Shown here piece by piece: positions 8,588-17,252 of a stretch of DNA of 64,000 bases. A program made the position numbers and the translations under genes. This stretch comes from CAVRQM01 sp963732775. Its GTDB lineage: Bacteria > Pseudomonadota > Alphaproteobacteria > Acetobacterales > Acetobacteraceae. Position 1 is the first letter of the stretch; every line of letters begins with the position of its first letter. The stretch covers positions 1,798,001-1,862,000 of the forward strand of contig CAVTAR010000001.1 in assembly GCA_963732775.1 (NCBI GenBank), given 5' to 3'. The notes below the pieces were generated by a model. That model made no database searches and was not told where the DNA came from. It saw only the letters and a list, made by a program, of their open reading frames with translations.

Positions 8588-9703
8588 ATGGCAGGGCAGG
8601 ACGGCAAGAACGAGCGCCGGCCGGTGATCATCCGGCGCGAGGAGGTGGTCGAGGGCGGCCACCACGGCGGCGCCTGGAAGGTCGCGTACGCCGACTTCGT
8701 CACCGCCATGATGGCGTTCTTCCTGCTCATGTGGCTGCTGAACGCCACCACGGAGGCACAGCGCAAGGGCTTGGCCGACTATTTCACGCCGACCAACGCG
8801 ATGAGCCACAACTCGTCGGGCAGCGGCAAGCCGTTCGGCGGCAACACGCCGTTCGAGGACGGGCATGAGGTGTCCGACCAGGGCACCCAGGCGGTGATGG
8901 TCGGCAAGGCCTCGGCACCGCCCGAGCCCGACACGCCGGACGACGCCGACGGCACCGCCGCGAGCCGGCAGCCCGCCGAGGAGGACGGACGTGACGGCCG
9001 CACCGGAGCGGCGCCGCAGATGGGCGCCCAAGCGCCCGGCGGCGGACAGGCGACCGCCGCTTCTCTGGTGCCGGCCAGGGCCGACTACCTCGCCCAGGCC
9101 GCCTCCGGCTCCGCGCCGAAGGCCGACGCCAGGGCGACCGACGCCGCGTCGCTGTCCGACGCCGCGTTGCGCGCGGAGATGGAGCGCCGCGAGCGGGCCG
9201 CCTTCGCGCAGGCGGCGCAGGCGATCCGCGATGCGGTGCGCGCCGACCCGGCGCTGGCCGACCTCGCGCGGCAACTCTCCATCGACCTCACGCCCGAGGG
9301 CCTGCGCATCCAGATCCTGGACGCCGACCGCGCGCCGATGTTCGCCACCGGCTCGGCGACGCTGGCCGACCGGGCGCGGCTGCTGATCGCCAAGGTGGCT
9401 CCGGTGCTGGCGCGGCTGCCCGAGCCGATCGCCATCTCCGGCCATACCGACGCGGCGCAATACCGGGGCGGCGACAAGACCAACTGGGAACTGTCGAGCG
9501 AGCGCGCCAACGCCACGCGGCGGCTGCTGATCGAGGCCGGGCTCGACGAGGGCCGGTTCCGCAGCGTCAGCGGCAACGCCGACCGCGAGCCGCTGCTGCC
9601 CGACGACCCGCTGGCCGCCGCCAACCGGCGCATCGCCATTCTGGTGCTGCGGGCGCTGCCGGGCGCTGCCCACGACGCGGCGCCGCCCGCTCCGTCGCAC
9701 TGA
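8588..9703 (+). CDS. motB: Flagellar stator protein MotB
   Basis: A 371-residue protein with the MotB layout: a short cytoplasmic N-terminus, one membrane span with the proton-binding Asp at about residue 36 (YADFVTAMMAFFLLMW), a long disordered Ala/Pro/Gly-rich linker (about 95-165), and a C-terminal OmpA-like peptidoglycan-binding domain (ISGHTDAAQY, then SSERANATRRLLIEAG). It anchors the stator to peptidoglycan around the flagellar motor. motA follows 9 bp downstream, in the order motB-motA; in Enterobacteria the order is reversed. No other flagellar gene is in the window. Confidence 0.95.
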   Translation: MAGQDGKNERRPVIIRREEVVEGGHHGGAWKVAYADFVTAMMAFFLLMWLLNATTEAQRKGLADYFTPTNAMSHNSSGSGKPFGGNTPFEDGHEVSDQGTQAVMVGKASAPPEPDTPDDADGTAASRQPAEEDGRDGRTGAAPQMGAQAPGGGQATAASLVPARADYLAQAASGSAPKADARATDAASLSDAALRAEMERRERAAFAQAAQAIRDAVRADPALADLARQLSIDLTPEGLRIQILDADRAPMFATGSATLADRARLLIAKVAPVLARLPEPIAISGHTDAAQYRGGDKTNWELSSERANATRRLLIEAGLDEGRFRSVSGNADREPLLPDDPLAAANRRIAILVLRALPGAAHDAAPPAPSH

Positions 9704-9712
9704 GGCGCGGAC

Positions 9713-10579
9713 ATGCTGACCTTCGGCGGCCTCGGCTTCCTGCTGGCCTGCGTGTTCGGCAGCTATCTCGCCTCGGGCGGCAGCCTCGGGCCGCTGATCG
9801 AGGCGCTGCCGTTCGAGATGCTGACCATCGGCGGTGCCGCGATCGGCACGTTCGTCATGTCGAACTCGATGCACGACGTGAAGCACACGCTGGGCGGCTT
9901 CGGCAAGATCATGAAGGGCGCCGTCTACAAGAAGGCCGACTACGTCGAGCTACTGAGCCTGCTCTACTATTTCGTCCGCCTGGCCAGCACCAAGGGGGCG
10001 ATGGCGCTGGAGGCGCATATCGAGAAGCCGGCCGAGAGCGTCGCGTTCCAGAAATTCCCCAAGCTGCTGAAGAACCATCACCTGACCGACCTGGTGTGCG
10101 ACTACCTGCGCATGGTGGGCATGAACGCCGACGATCCGAACCAGATCGAGGACGTCATGGCCCGCGAACTGAAGAAGACGCTGCACGAGGAGCTGCACGG
10201 CGCGCACGCCCTGCAGAGCATGGCCGACGCCCTGCCGGCGCTCGGCATCGTCGCCGCCGTGCTCGGCGTGGTGAAGACCATGAGCCACATCAACGAGCCG
10301 CCGGCGGTGCTGGGCGCCATGATCGGCGGCGCCCTGGTCGGCACGTTCCTGGGCGTGCTGCTGGCCTACGGCATCGTCGGCCCGTTCTCGGCCCGCATCC
10401 GCGGCATCGTGGAGGAGGAGAGCAAGTACCTGGAGGTGGTGCGGGCCGTGCTGGTGGCCCACCTGCACGGCAACGCGCCGCAGGTGAGCGTCGAGACCGG
10501 GCGCAAGATGGCGCCGAACCAGCACATGCCGAGCTTCTCCGACCTGGAAAAGGAGCTGCAGGCGCTGCAGATCGCCTGA
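9713..10579 (+). CDS. motA: Flagellar stator protein MotA
   Basis: A 288-residue, four-span inner-membrane protein of normal MotA length. The first span (LGFLLACVFGSYLASGGS), the large cytoplasmic loop with the charged stretch around LKKTLHEELHG, and the two C-terminal spans (ALPALGIVAAVLGVVKTM and GALVGTFLGVLLAYGIVGPF) are clear. With MotB it forms the proton channel that drives flagellar rotation. The 9-bp gap to motB shows translational coupling and one transcript. Confidence 0.95.
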   Translation: MLTFGGLGFLLACVFGSYLASGGSLGPLIEALPFEMLTIGGAAIGTFVMSNSMHDVKHTLGGFGKIMKGAVYKKADYVELLSLLYYFVRLASTKGAMALEAHIEKPAESVAFQKFPKLLKNHHLTDLVCDYLRMVGMNADDPNQIEDVMARELKKTLHEELHGAHALQSMADALPALGIVAAVLGVVKTMSHINEPPAVLGAMIGGALVGTFLGVLLAYGIVGPFSARIRGIVEEESKYLEVVRAVLVAHLHGNAPQVSVETGRKMAPNQHMPSFSDLEKELQALQIA

Positions 10580-10651
10580 CGCCCAGACCTGAGGCGAACG
10601 TGGACGGGTTTGCTGCTATGGGCAGGGGCCGCACGCACGCACGAGGACGCC

Positions 10652-12112
10652 TTGCCGGATGCCGCCGCCCAGACCGACGCCGCCCACCCACGCATCGCCG
10701 TCGTCGGCGGCGGCTTCACCGGGGCGATGTTCGCGCTGCACCTGCTGCGCGACCACGCGGGCGGCGGCTACGGGCTCGACATCGTCGAACCGCGCGCGAC
10801 CCTGGGCGCGGGGCTCGCCTACTCCACCTCCGACCCGGAGCACCGCATCAACGTCGCCGCCGCGCGCATGTCGCCGTTCCCCGAGGAGGACGACGAGCAT
10901 TTCGACCGCTGGCTGCGCGCCGAGGGCGTACCGGCCGGCGACCCCCAGGCGGTGACGCCGGACGGGCGGCTGTTCGCCCGCCGCGCCATGGTCGGCCGCT
11001 ACGTCGACACGACCCTGCGCGACGCGGTGGCCCAGCGCCCGGACGTCGCCTTCCGCCACCTGCGCCAGCGCGCGCTCGCCGCCGAGCCGCACGCGGACGG
11101 CACGACGCTGACGCTGGACGATGGCACCGCGGTCACGGCCGACGTCGTCGTCCTGGCGGTGGGCCACCCGCCGCCGGTGCTGCCGGCCGCCCTGCGAGGC
11201 TGGGCGGCGGACCCGCGCGTGGTCGCCAATCCCTGGGACCAGGCCCGCATCGACGCCATCCCGCGCGCGGCCCCGGTGCTGATCGTCGGCACGGGGCTCA
11301 CCGCCTGCGACGTGATCGCCTCGCTGCGCGCGCGCGGCCACGCCGCACCCATCACCGCCGTGTCGCGCCATGGCCTGCTGCCGCGCGCCCGCACCGCGCT
11401 GCCGGTGGAGCCGTGCGGCGACTTCGCGACCGACCCGGCCCGCACCGCCGCCGCCCTGCTCCGCCGTGTCCGCGAGGCGATCGCCGCGCGCACCGCCGCC
11501 CTGCACCCGTGGGAGGACGTGATCGACGCGCTGCGCCGTCAGGGTCGCGACGTCTGGGGCGCGTTGCCGCCCGTCGAGCGCCGCCGCCTGCTGCGCCATG
11601 CCCGTGCCTTCTGGGACGCGCACCGCTATCAATGCGCGCCGCGGATCGCGGCACTGCTGGCCGCCGAGCAGGCATCGGGAGGCTTGCGGGTCCGCGCCGC
11701 CTCGGTGCGCGTCATCGCCTCGCACGGACCGGCACTGCATGTGACCCTGGCGGCGAGGCACAGTGCGGCCACCAGCGCGCTCGAGGTCGGCGCCGTGGTG
11801 GCCTGCACCGGGCCGGGGCACGTCTCGGTGGTCGCGAGCAACCCGATCCTGCGCAGCCTCGCCGCGGCGGGCGCCCTGCGCGCGGACGGCTACGGCCTTG
11901 GCATCGACGTGGACCGGGACGGGCGCTGCGTCGGCGCGGACGGCCGTGCCGCGCCGGCGCTGTTCGTGGTCGGCCCGCTCGCGCGCGGCACCGAGGGCGA
12001 ACTCATGGGCCTGCCGCAGGTCTCGACCCAGCCGCGGGCAGTCGCGGCAGTGGTCGCCGGGATTGTCGCCGGGATGCTCGCCCAGCCTGCCGGGATGCCA
12101 GCCCGACGTTGA
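10652..12112 (+). CDS. FAD/NAD(P)-binding oxidoreductase-like protein
   Basis: A protein of about 486 residues with an N-terminal dinucleotide-binding motif (IAVVGGGFTGAMFALHLL), as in the PF13454 NAD_binding_9/YdhS family. A second glycine motif (VLIVGTGLTACDVIASL) lies in the middle and a C-terminal FVVGPLARGTEGELMGLP closes the FAD site. The start is unsure: TTG at 10652 with GAGGA upstream was preferred, and TTG at 10610 is the alternative. The substrate is unknown; some relatives act in siderophore or N-hydroxylation chemistry and many are uncharacterised. It sits alone between motA and the sulfotransferase. Confidence 0.75.
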   Translation: MPDAAAQTDAAHPRIAVVGGGFTGAMFALHLLRDHAGGGYGLDIVEPRATLGAGLAYSTSDPEHRINVAAARMSPFPEEDDEHFDRWLRAEGVPAGDPQAVTPDGRLFARRAMVGRYVDTTLRDAVAQRPDVAFRHLRQRALAAEPHADGTTLTLDDGTAVTADVVVLAVGHPPPVLPAALRGWAADPRVVANPWDQARIDAIPRAAPVLIVGTGLTACDVIASLRARGHAAPITAVSRHGLLPRARTALPVEPCGDFATDPARTAAALLRRVREAIAARTAALHPWEDVIDALRRQGRDVWGALPPVERRRLLRHARAFWDAHRYQCAPRIAALLAAEQASGGLRVRAASVRVIASHGPALHVTLAARHSAATSALEVGAVVACTGPGHVSVVASNPILRSLAAAGALRADGYGLGIDVDRDGRCVGADGRAAPALFVVGPLARGTEGELMGLPQVSTQPRAVAAVVAGIVAGMLAQPAGMPARR

Positions 12113-12282
12113 CGCACCGAAGCGTCGATGCGAGATGCGGGGCGCGATCGAGCGAACGCTGGACGCGCCGGCCCCGAGACGACGGCGGGTCCTGGGGCGG
12201 TTGGCAGCGGACCGGCGATCGCATTCCCTGGCCCAGCCATCGCGACCGGCGGCGGACGCCAGACTTTGCCTGGAGGTGAGGC

Positions 12283-13479
12283 TTGAAACTGCGCGGTTAC
12301 GCCGACGAGATCACGCGACACGGCGTCGTGGGCTGGGCGCTCGACGAGGAGCGCCTGGAGGCCATCGTGGAACTCGTCGTCCGCGTCAACGGCACGCCGC
12401 GCCCGGTGCGGCGGACGGCAGTGCCGCGCCCGGAACTGCGCGAGCAGTTCGGTCCGCAGGCCAGCGGCGACTACGGGTTCCGGCTGACCTTCGAGCCCGC
12501 GCTGTCCGGCTTCCACGAGTTCGACATCGAGGTCGTCGAGGGCTCGGCGGGCGAGCGGCTGGAGAACGGTCGGCGCGTCCTGCGCGCGCCGACGCCCCGC
12601 GCCGCACCGCTACGGCCGATCCTCGTCAGCTCCACCGGACGCTCCGGCACCACGTTGCTGATGAGCGAGTTCGTGCGCCATCCGCGGATCGTGGTGGCCA
12701 ACCGCTACTCCTACGAGATCAAGCTGCTGTCCTACTACTCGGCCGCGTACCAGGTGCTGACGGCGCACCTGGACCGGGTCAACTCCACCAACCCCGACAC
12801 CATGTTCGACCGCGCCGGACAGTTCCGCATCGGCCACAACCCGTTCAACGCCCCGGGCTTCCACAGCATCGTCTCGGATGCGGAGCGAATGGCCCGGCTG
12901 TTCGACCGCGACATCCCTGACGGCTACGCCGCCCTGTTCGCGCGCTTCATCGGCGACTACTACGAGATCGTCCGGGCCAACGAGGGCAAGCACGAGGCGG
13001 TGCACTTCGCCGAGAAGATCGACCTCGACGATGCCGCCCGGTTCGGCCCGCGGCTGTTCTTCGGCGAGGTGCGCGAGGTGGTGCTGACCCGCGACCCGCG
13101 CGACCTGCTGTGCTCGGCCAAGGCGTTCTGGAAGCTCGGCGCGAAGGAGGCGCTGGCGATGATCCGCACCACCGTGCCGCGGCTGTTCGCGGTCAGCCGG
13201 TCGGACCGCGACGACATCACCACGATCCGCTACGAAGACCTGGTGCAGCACCCGGTCGAGGCGCGGGCCCAGCTCTACAAGTTCCTCGGCATCCGTGACG
13301 ACGACGACCCGGCGCGCGGGCTGGGCGACGCGGCGCTGTACGGCCGGCACGGCACCACCAAGGGAGCCGACGCCGCCGCCTCGATCGGCCGCTGGCGCAC
13401 CGACCTGCCGCCCGAGGAGGCGGAGGCCTGCACCCGGGCGTTCCCGGAATACATGGAAGCGTTCGGCTACGCGGCATGA
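12283..13479 (+). CDS. Sulfotransferase with an N-terminal beta-rich domain
   Basis: A 398-residue protein beginning with TTG at 12283, preceded by GGAGGTGAGG. The PAPS-binding 5'-phosphosulfate loop is STGRSGTT at 117-124, and the 3'-phosphate-binding region follows near EVVLTRDPRDLLCSAKAFW. Residues 1-100 are a separate small domain (GYADEITRHGVVGWALDEE) of the kind seen attached to glycan-modifying enzymes in cell-surface polysaccharide loci. It probably sulfates a surface polysaccharide or lipid; the acceptor is unknown. It is convergent with the phosphoesterase gene at 13560. Confidence 0.8.
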   Translation: MKLRGYADEITRHGVVGWALDEERLEAIVELVVRVNGTPRPVRRTAVPRPELREQFGPQASGDYGFRLTFEPALSGFHEFDIEVVEGSAGERLENGRRVLRAPTPRAAPLRPILVSSTGRSGTTLLMSEFVRHPRIVVANRYSYEIKLLSYYSAAYQVLTAHLDRVNSTNPDTMFDRAGQFRIGHNPFNAPGFHSIVSDAERMARLFDRDIPDGYAALFARFIGDYYEIVRANEGKHEAVHFAEKIDLDDAARFGPRLFFGEVREVVLTRDPRDLLCSAKAFWKLGAKEALAMIRTTVPRLFAVSRSDRDDITTIRYEDLVQHPVEARAQLYKFLGIRDDDDPARGLGDAALYGRHGTTKGADAAASIGRWRTDLPPEEAEACTRAFPEYMEAFGYAA

Positions 13480-13559
13480 GCGGCCGGGGCCGCCGCCGGT
13501 CACCACGACGTCGCACGTCTGCGGCTCGCCGCCCCGCCGTCGGCCTCGCGCGCTTGGGT

Positions 13560-15332
13560 TCACGGCACGTCGGCCTCGGCGGCAGCCGATAGCGGGCTCA
13601 CGACGCCATTCGCATCGACGCTGAGCGCGCGATAGAGGTGCGCGCCGCTGCCCGGCAGATCGGTGCAGCCCGTCGCGTTGCCGGTGCACTGGGCGAGGTC
13701 GGCGCCGTCGCGCTGCACGTGATAGGTGAACGTCGCCGCGTCCGCCGGCGTGCCCACCGGGAACCACGACAGGCTGACCGTGCCCACCGTGCAGGCCGCC
13801 CCGACATTGCTGCCGCAGGTCAGCGTCAGGCCGGCCGGAATGTGCGTGGACAGCACGAGCGGCGGCAGCGGCGCCTGGGTGAAGTCGAACTCGTTCATCA
13901 GGTTGCCGATGGTCTCGCTATGGCCGTCGATGAAACGGGCCGAGACCAGGCTGTCGCGGATCGTCGGCCGGCTGTCCGGCTGGCCGAGCGCCACCGGGTC
14001 GAGCCGCGCGCCGGCCATGAACAGGTCCTCGATGAAGGTCGCGTAGGAGTCGAAGCTGAGCAGCTGGTGGTCGATGGTGCCCGCCCGCGCATACGGGCTG
14101 ATGGTGATGCCGGGCACGCGCAGGCCGAAACCCTGGACCGGGGTGGCGGTCGCGTTGCTGTCCACGTTGGGCGGCACGACGTGGTCGTAGAAGCCGCCCC
14201 AGTCGTCCCAGCTGAGGAAGATCACCGAGCTGCCCCAGTTCGGCCCCTGCATCACCGCGTTGACCAGGGACGTCACCCACTCCATGCCCGCGGTGACGCC
14301 GCTCGGCGGGTGCTCGCTGCGCGCATTGCTCGGCACAACCCAGGAGACCAGGGGCAGCGTTCCCGCCTTCGCGTCGAGCAGGAACTGGTCGATGCCCGGG
14401 TTGTGCTGCGCGAGGTAAAGGCCGCCCTGCGCCCGCACCCAGCCGAAGAACGGCGCAGGGTTCCAGATCGACGGCACCGCCGGGCTCTGCACGATGCTGG
14501 GCGCGCAGCTCATCGCGTCGTCCTCGCAATCCGGCTCCGGGCCGGCGTCCAGATAGTATTTCCAGCTCACCTGGTGCAGGTCGAGGAACTGGAACAGGTT
14601 CACCCACGGATAGGTCGTGGTCTTGCCAGGCTTCGCCGGCGCCGGCGCCGTGGCGCAGGTGCGCACGTCGTTGTTGTTGCTGCAGATCGCCGACCATTCG
14701 CTCACGAGGTCGAGGTGGGAGGCGAGCGACCAGCCGCGCACGCCCTCGAACAGGCGGTCCTGCAGGACGAAGTTGCGCGCGTACGCCCAGTAGTTCGGGA
14801 TCTCGTCGCCAGTGTGGTAGCCCGCGACGTCGTGCCGGGCGATGCCGTCGGCCTGGGCCGCGCAGGTCGCGCCAGCCTCCTTGGGGTTGCAGGCCCGGGA
14901 CGCCGAGACGTGGGCCACGAACCCGTCCATCAGCGCGCCGCTCACGCCGTTGTCGAGGTCCGCCACCGCGTCGACGGCGCCATGGCCGCCGCCGGCATTG
15001 ATGTCGTGCGGATCGTGGAACGGCTGCACGCAGCCCTGCTGCGGCTTCTTCACGCTCAACGGCAGGCAGACATTGCCCGGCAGGCCGTCGGCGCCAGGAA
15101 AGGTGCCGAAGTAATGATCGAAGCTGCGGTTTTCCTGCATGATGAAGATGACGTGCTGGATGGGGCTGGGCACCGATTGCGCCCGCGCGCCCGACCGAGC
15201 ACCAGGCCACCCGCCCGGCCACGCCGTCGCGGCGACGAGCACGGCCAGGAGGTGCCGCGGCAGACGCAGTTTGCCGAGGCGACCGCCAAACCAGGCGGCA
15301 GGACGAAGGCAGCGGCACGAGCGGGGCGGCAT
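13560..15332 (-). CDS. Secreted phospholipase C/acid phosphatase-family phosphoesterase (copy A)
   Basis: A 590-residue PF04185 phosphoesterase. An N-terminal arginine-rich then hydrophobic stretch (residues 1-50, ending near GARAQS) is a signal peptide. Family motifs are all present: IMQENRSFDHYFGTFPGADG after the signal, PFHDPHDINAGG, ARHDVAGYH, EIPNYWAYARNFVLQDRLF, SEHPPSGVTAGMEWV and WDDWGGFYDHVVPPNVD. The C-terminal 110 residues form a beta-rich, fibronectin-like end (TYHVQRDGADLAQC, ending SPLSAAAEADVP). Start ATG at 15332 has GAGAG upstream. It is the last of four tandem paralogs. It may hydrolyse phosphodiesters or phosphomonoesters outside the cytoplasm; the substrate is not known. 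Confidence 0.9.
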   Translation of the reverse strand: MPPRSCRCLRPAAWFGGRLGKLRLPRHLLAVLVAATAWPGGWPGARSGARAQSVPSPIQHVIFIMQENRSFDHYFGTFPGADGLPGNVCLPLSVKKPQQGCVQPFHDPHDINAGGGHGAVDAVADLDNGVSGALMDGFVAHVSASRACNPKEAGATCAAQADGIARHDVAGYHTGDEIPNYWAYARNFVLQDRLFEGVRGWSLASHLDLVSEWSAICSNNNDVRTCATAPAPAKPGKTTTYPWVNLFQFLDLHQVSWKYYLDAGPEPDCEDDAMSCAPSIVQSPAVPSIWNPAPFFGWVRAQGGLYLAQHNPGIDQFLLDAKAGTLPLVSWVVPSNARSEHPPSGVTAGMEWVTSLVNAVMQGPNWGSSVIFLSWDDWGGFYDHVVPPNVDSNATATPVQGFGLRVPGITISPYARAGTIDHQLLSFDSYATFIEDLFMAGARLDPVALGQPDSRPTIRDSLVSARFIDGHSETIGNLMNEFDFTQAPLPPLVLSTHIPAGLTLTCGSNVGAACTVGTVSLSWFPVGTPADAATFTYHVQRDGADLAQCTGNATGCTDLPGSGAHLYRALSVDANGVVSPLSAAAEADVP

Positions 15333-15367
15333 GGATGGTTCTCTCGACGGTGAGAGGACCATTGTAG

Positions 15368-15380
15368 CGAAACGGTTTCG
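15368..15380. promoter_or_regulatory. Perfect palindrome upstream of phosphoesterase A
   Basis: CGAAAC-G-GTTTCG is a perfect inverted repeat 36 bp upstream of the copy A start codon, in the 94-bp gap between copies A and B. It resembles a LacI-type operator in shape. It could be a repressor site giving copy A separate control. This is inference from symmetry and position only. Confidence 0.4.
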
Positions 15381-15426
15381 TTCTGCCAAGACAATCGTCG
15401 CGTCGCGAGCGCAAATCGCCGGCGCC

Positions 15427-17185
15427 TCAGGGGACGTCGGCCTCCGCCGCGGCCGACGGCCGGCTCGCCGCACCACCCCGGCCGACGCTGTAGGCGCGAT
15501 AGAGGTGCGCGCCGCTGCCGGGCATGTCGGTGCAGGTGGTAGCATTGCCGACACAGGACGGAACCTCGATCCCGTCACGCTGCACATGGTAGACGAAGCT
15601 GCCGGCGTCCGCCGCGTCGCCCACCGGCACCCACGACACGACGACGGTGCGCCGGGTGCAGACCCGCCCGACATTCCTGCCGCAGTTGACCTTGATGCCG
15701 GACGGGATGTGGGCGGACAGGATCAGCGGCGGCAACGGCGCCTGGCTCACATCGAACTCGTTCATCAGGTTGCCGATCGGCTCACTGTGGCCGTCGGCGA
15801 AGGTCGCCGAGGTCAATGCGTCGCGGATCGTGGGCCTGCTGTCCGGCAAGCCGAGCGCCGCCGGATCGAGCCTGGTCCCGCCCATGAACAGGTCCTCGAT
15901 GAAGGTCGCGTAGGAGTCGAAGCTCAGCAACTGGTGATCGATCGTGCCGGCGCGCGCGTAGGGACTGATCATGATGCCGGGTACGCGCAGGCCAAAGCCC
16001 TGGATCGACTGCTCGGTCGGGTTGGTGTCGACATTGGGCGGCGCGACGTGGTCGTAGAACCCGCCCCAGTCGTCCCAGGTCAGGAACACCACCGGTACTG
16101 TTCCAGTCCGGTCCCTGCATCACCGCGTTCACGAGCGCAGTGACATAGTCCATGCCGGTGGTCACGCCGCTCGGCGGGTGTTCGCTCACCTCCCCGTTCG
16201 GGACGACCCATGATACCTGCGCCAGCTTGCCGCTTTCCGCGTCCTTCAGGAACCGGTCGATCGCAACCAGATGCTGCGCGGCATAGGCGGTGCCCTGTTG
16301 GTGCACCCACGCGAAGAACGGCGCCGGATTCCAGATCGACGGTACTTGCGGCGTCTGCACCGGCTGCGGCCCGCACGTCATCTCGTTGTCCTCGCAATCC
16401 GGCTCCCGACCGAGCGCCACGTATTGCTTCCACGACACGCCGTGGACATCGAACAACTGGAACAGGTTGGCCCATGGATACCGCGTGGTGGGCCGAGGCT
16501 TGCTGGGGTTCGGGGCAGTGATGCAGCTGCTTGCGTCGCCTCCGTTGGTGCAGGTAGCCGACCACTCGCTGACGAGATCGAGGTGTGCGGGCAGCGAATA
16601 GCTCCGGACGCCCGAGAACAGGCGGTCCTGCAGGACGAAGTGTTTCGCGTACAGCCAGTAGTTCGGAATATCCTCGATGGTGTGATAGCCCATCACGTCG
16701 TGGCGGGCCTCTCCGTCCACTTGGTTCTGGCAGCCAGCGCTGTTCGGGTTCTCGCTGCAGTGCAGCTTGCCCCACCCGAAAATCTGCTGCGCGACGAAGC
16801 CATCCATCAGGTCGGTCGTCGTGCCGTTGTCGAGGTCGACGGTGGCGTCGAACGCCCCATGCGGGCCGCCGGCGTTGATGTCGTGGGGGTCGTGGAACGG
16901 CGCGACGCAACCCAGCGCCGGCGTGGACAGATCGTACGGCAGGCAGACACCGCTGGGAATGCCGTCGGCGCCGGGATAGGTCCCGAAGTAACTGTCGAAG
17001 CTGCGGTTCTCCTGCATGATGATGATGACGTGCTGGATGGGGTTCGCCACCGGGGTCGCGCGGGCGCCGGACCAAGCGATGAGGCCGCCGAAAGCTGCCA
17101 GGACCCGCAATCCGAGGGATGCTCGACGGCGCCGCGACACGGTCCGCCGACGAGCGTTCAATTCATGAAACGCGCTGGCCGTCAT
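15427..17185 (-). CDS. Secreted phospholipase C/acid phosphatase-family phosphoesterase (copy B, frameshifted)
   Basis: The second tandem paralog, about 585 residues once repaired. A signal peptide (MTASAFHELNARRRTVSRRR then a hydrophobic run to about residue 45) precedes IMQENRSFDSYFGTYPGADG; HDPHDINAGG, ARHDVMGYH and IPNYWLYAKHFVLQDRLF follow. At about 16090 the frame breaks: GPDWNST is followed in one frame by GGVPDLG and in the next by VVFLTWDDWGGFYDHV. Removing one G restores the motif. The second part carries the rest of the catalytic region and the same beta-rich C-terminus. Both halves are otherwise well conserved, so a sequencing error or a very recent mutation is likely. Confidence 0.85.
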
Positions 17186-17252
17186 CTGGGGAATTACCTC
17201 CGGATTGTGGAGCCTTGCGGGACCAGTGGCCGCCGTCGGGCAGGACGGCTCC

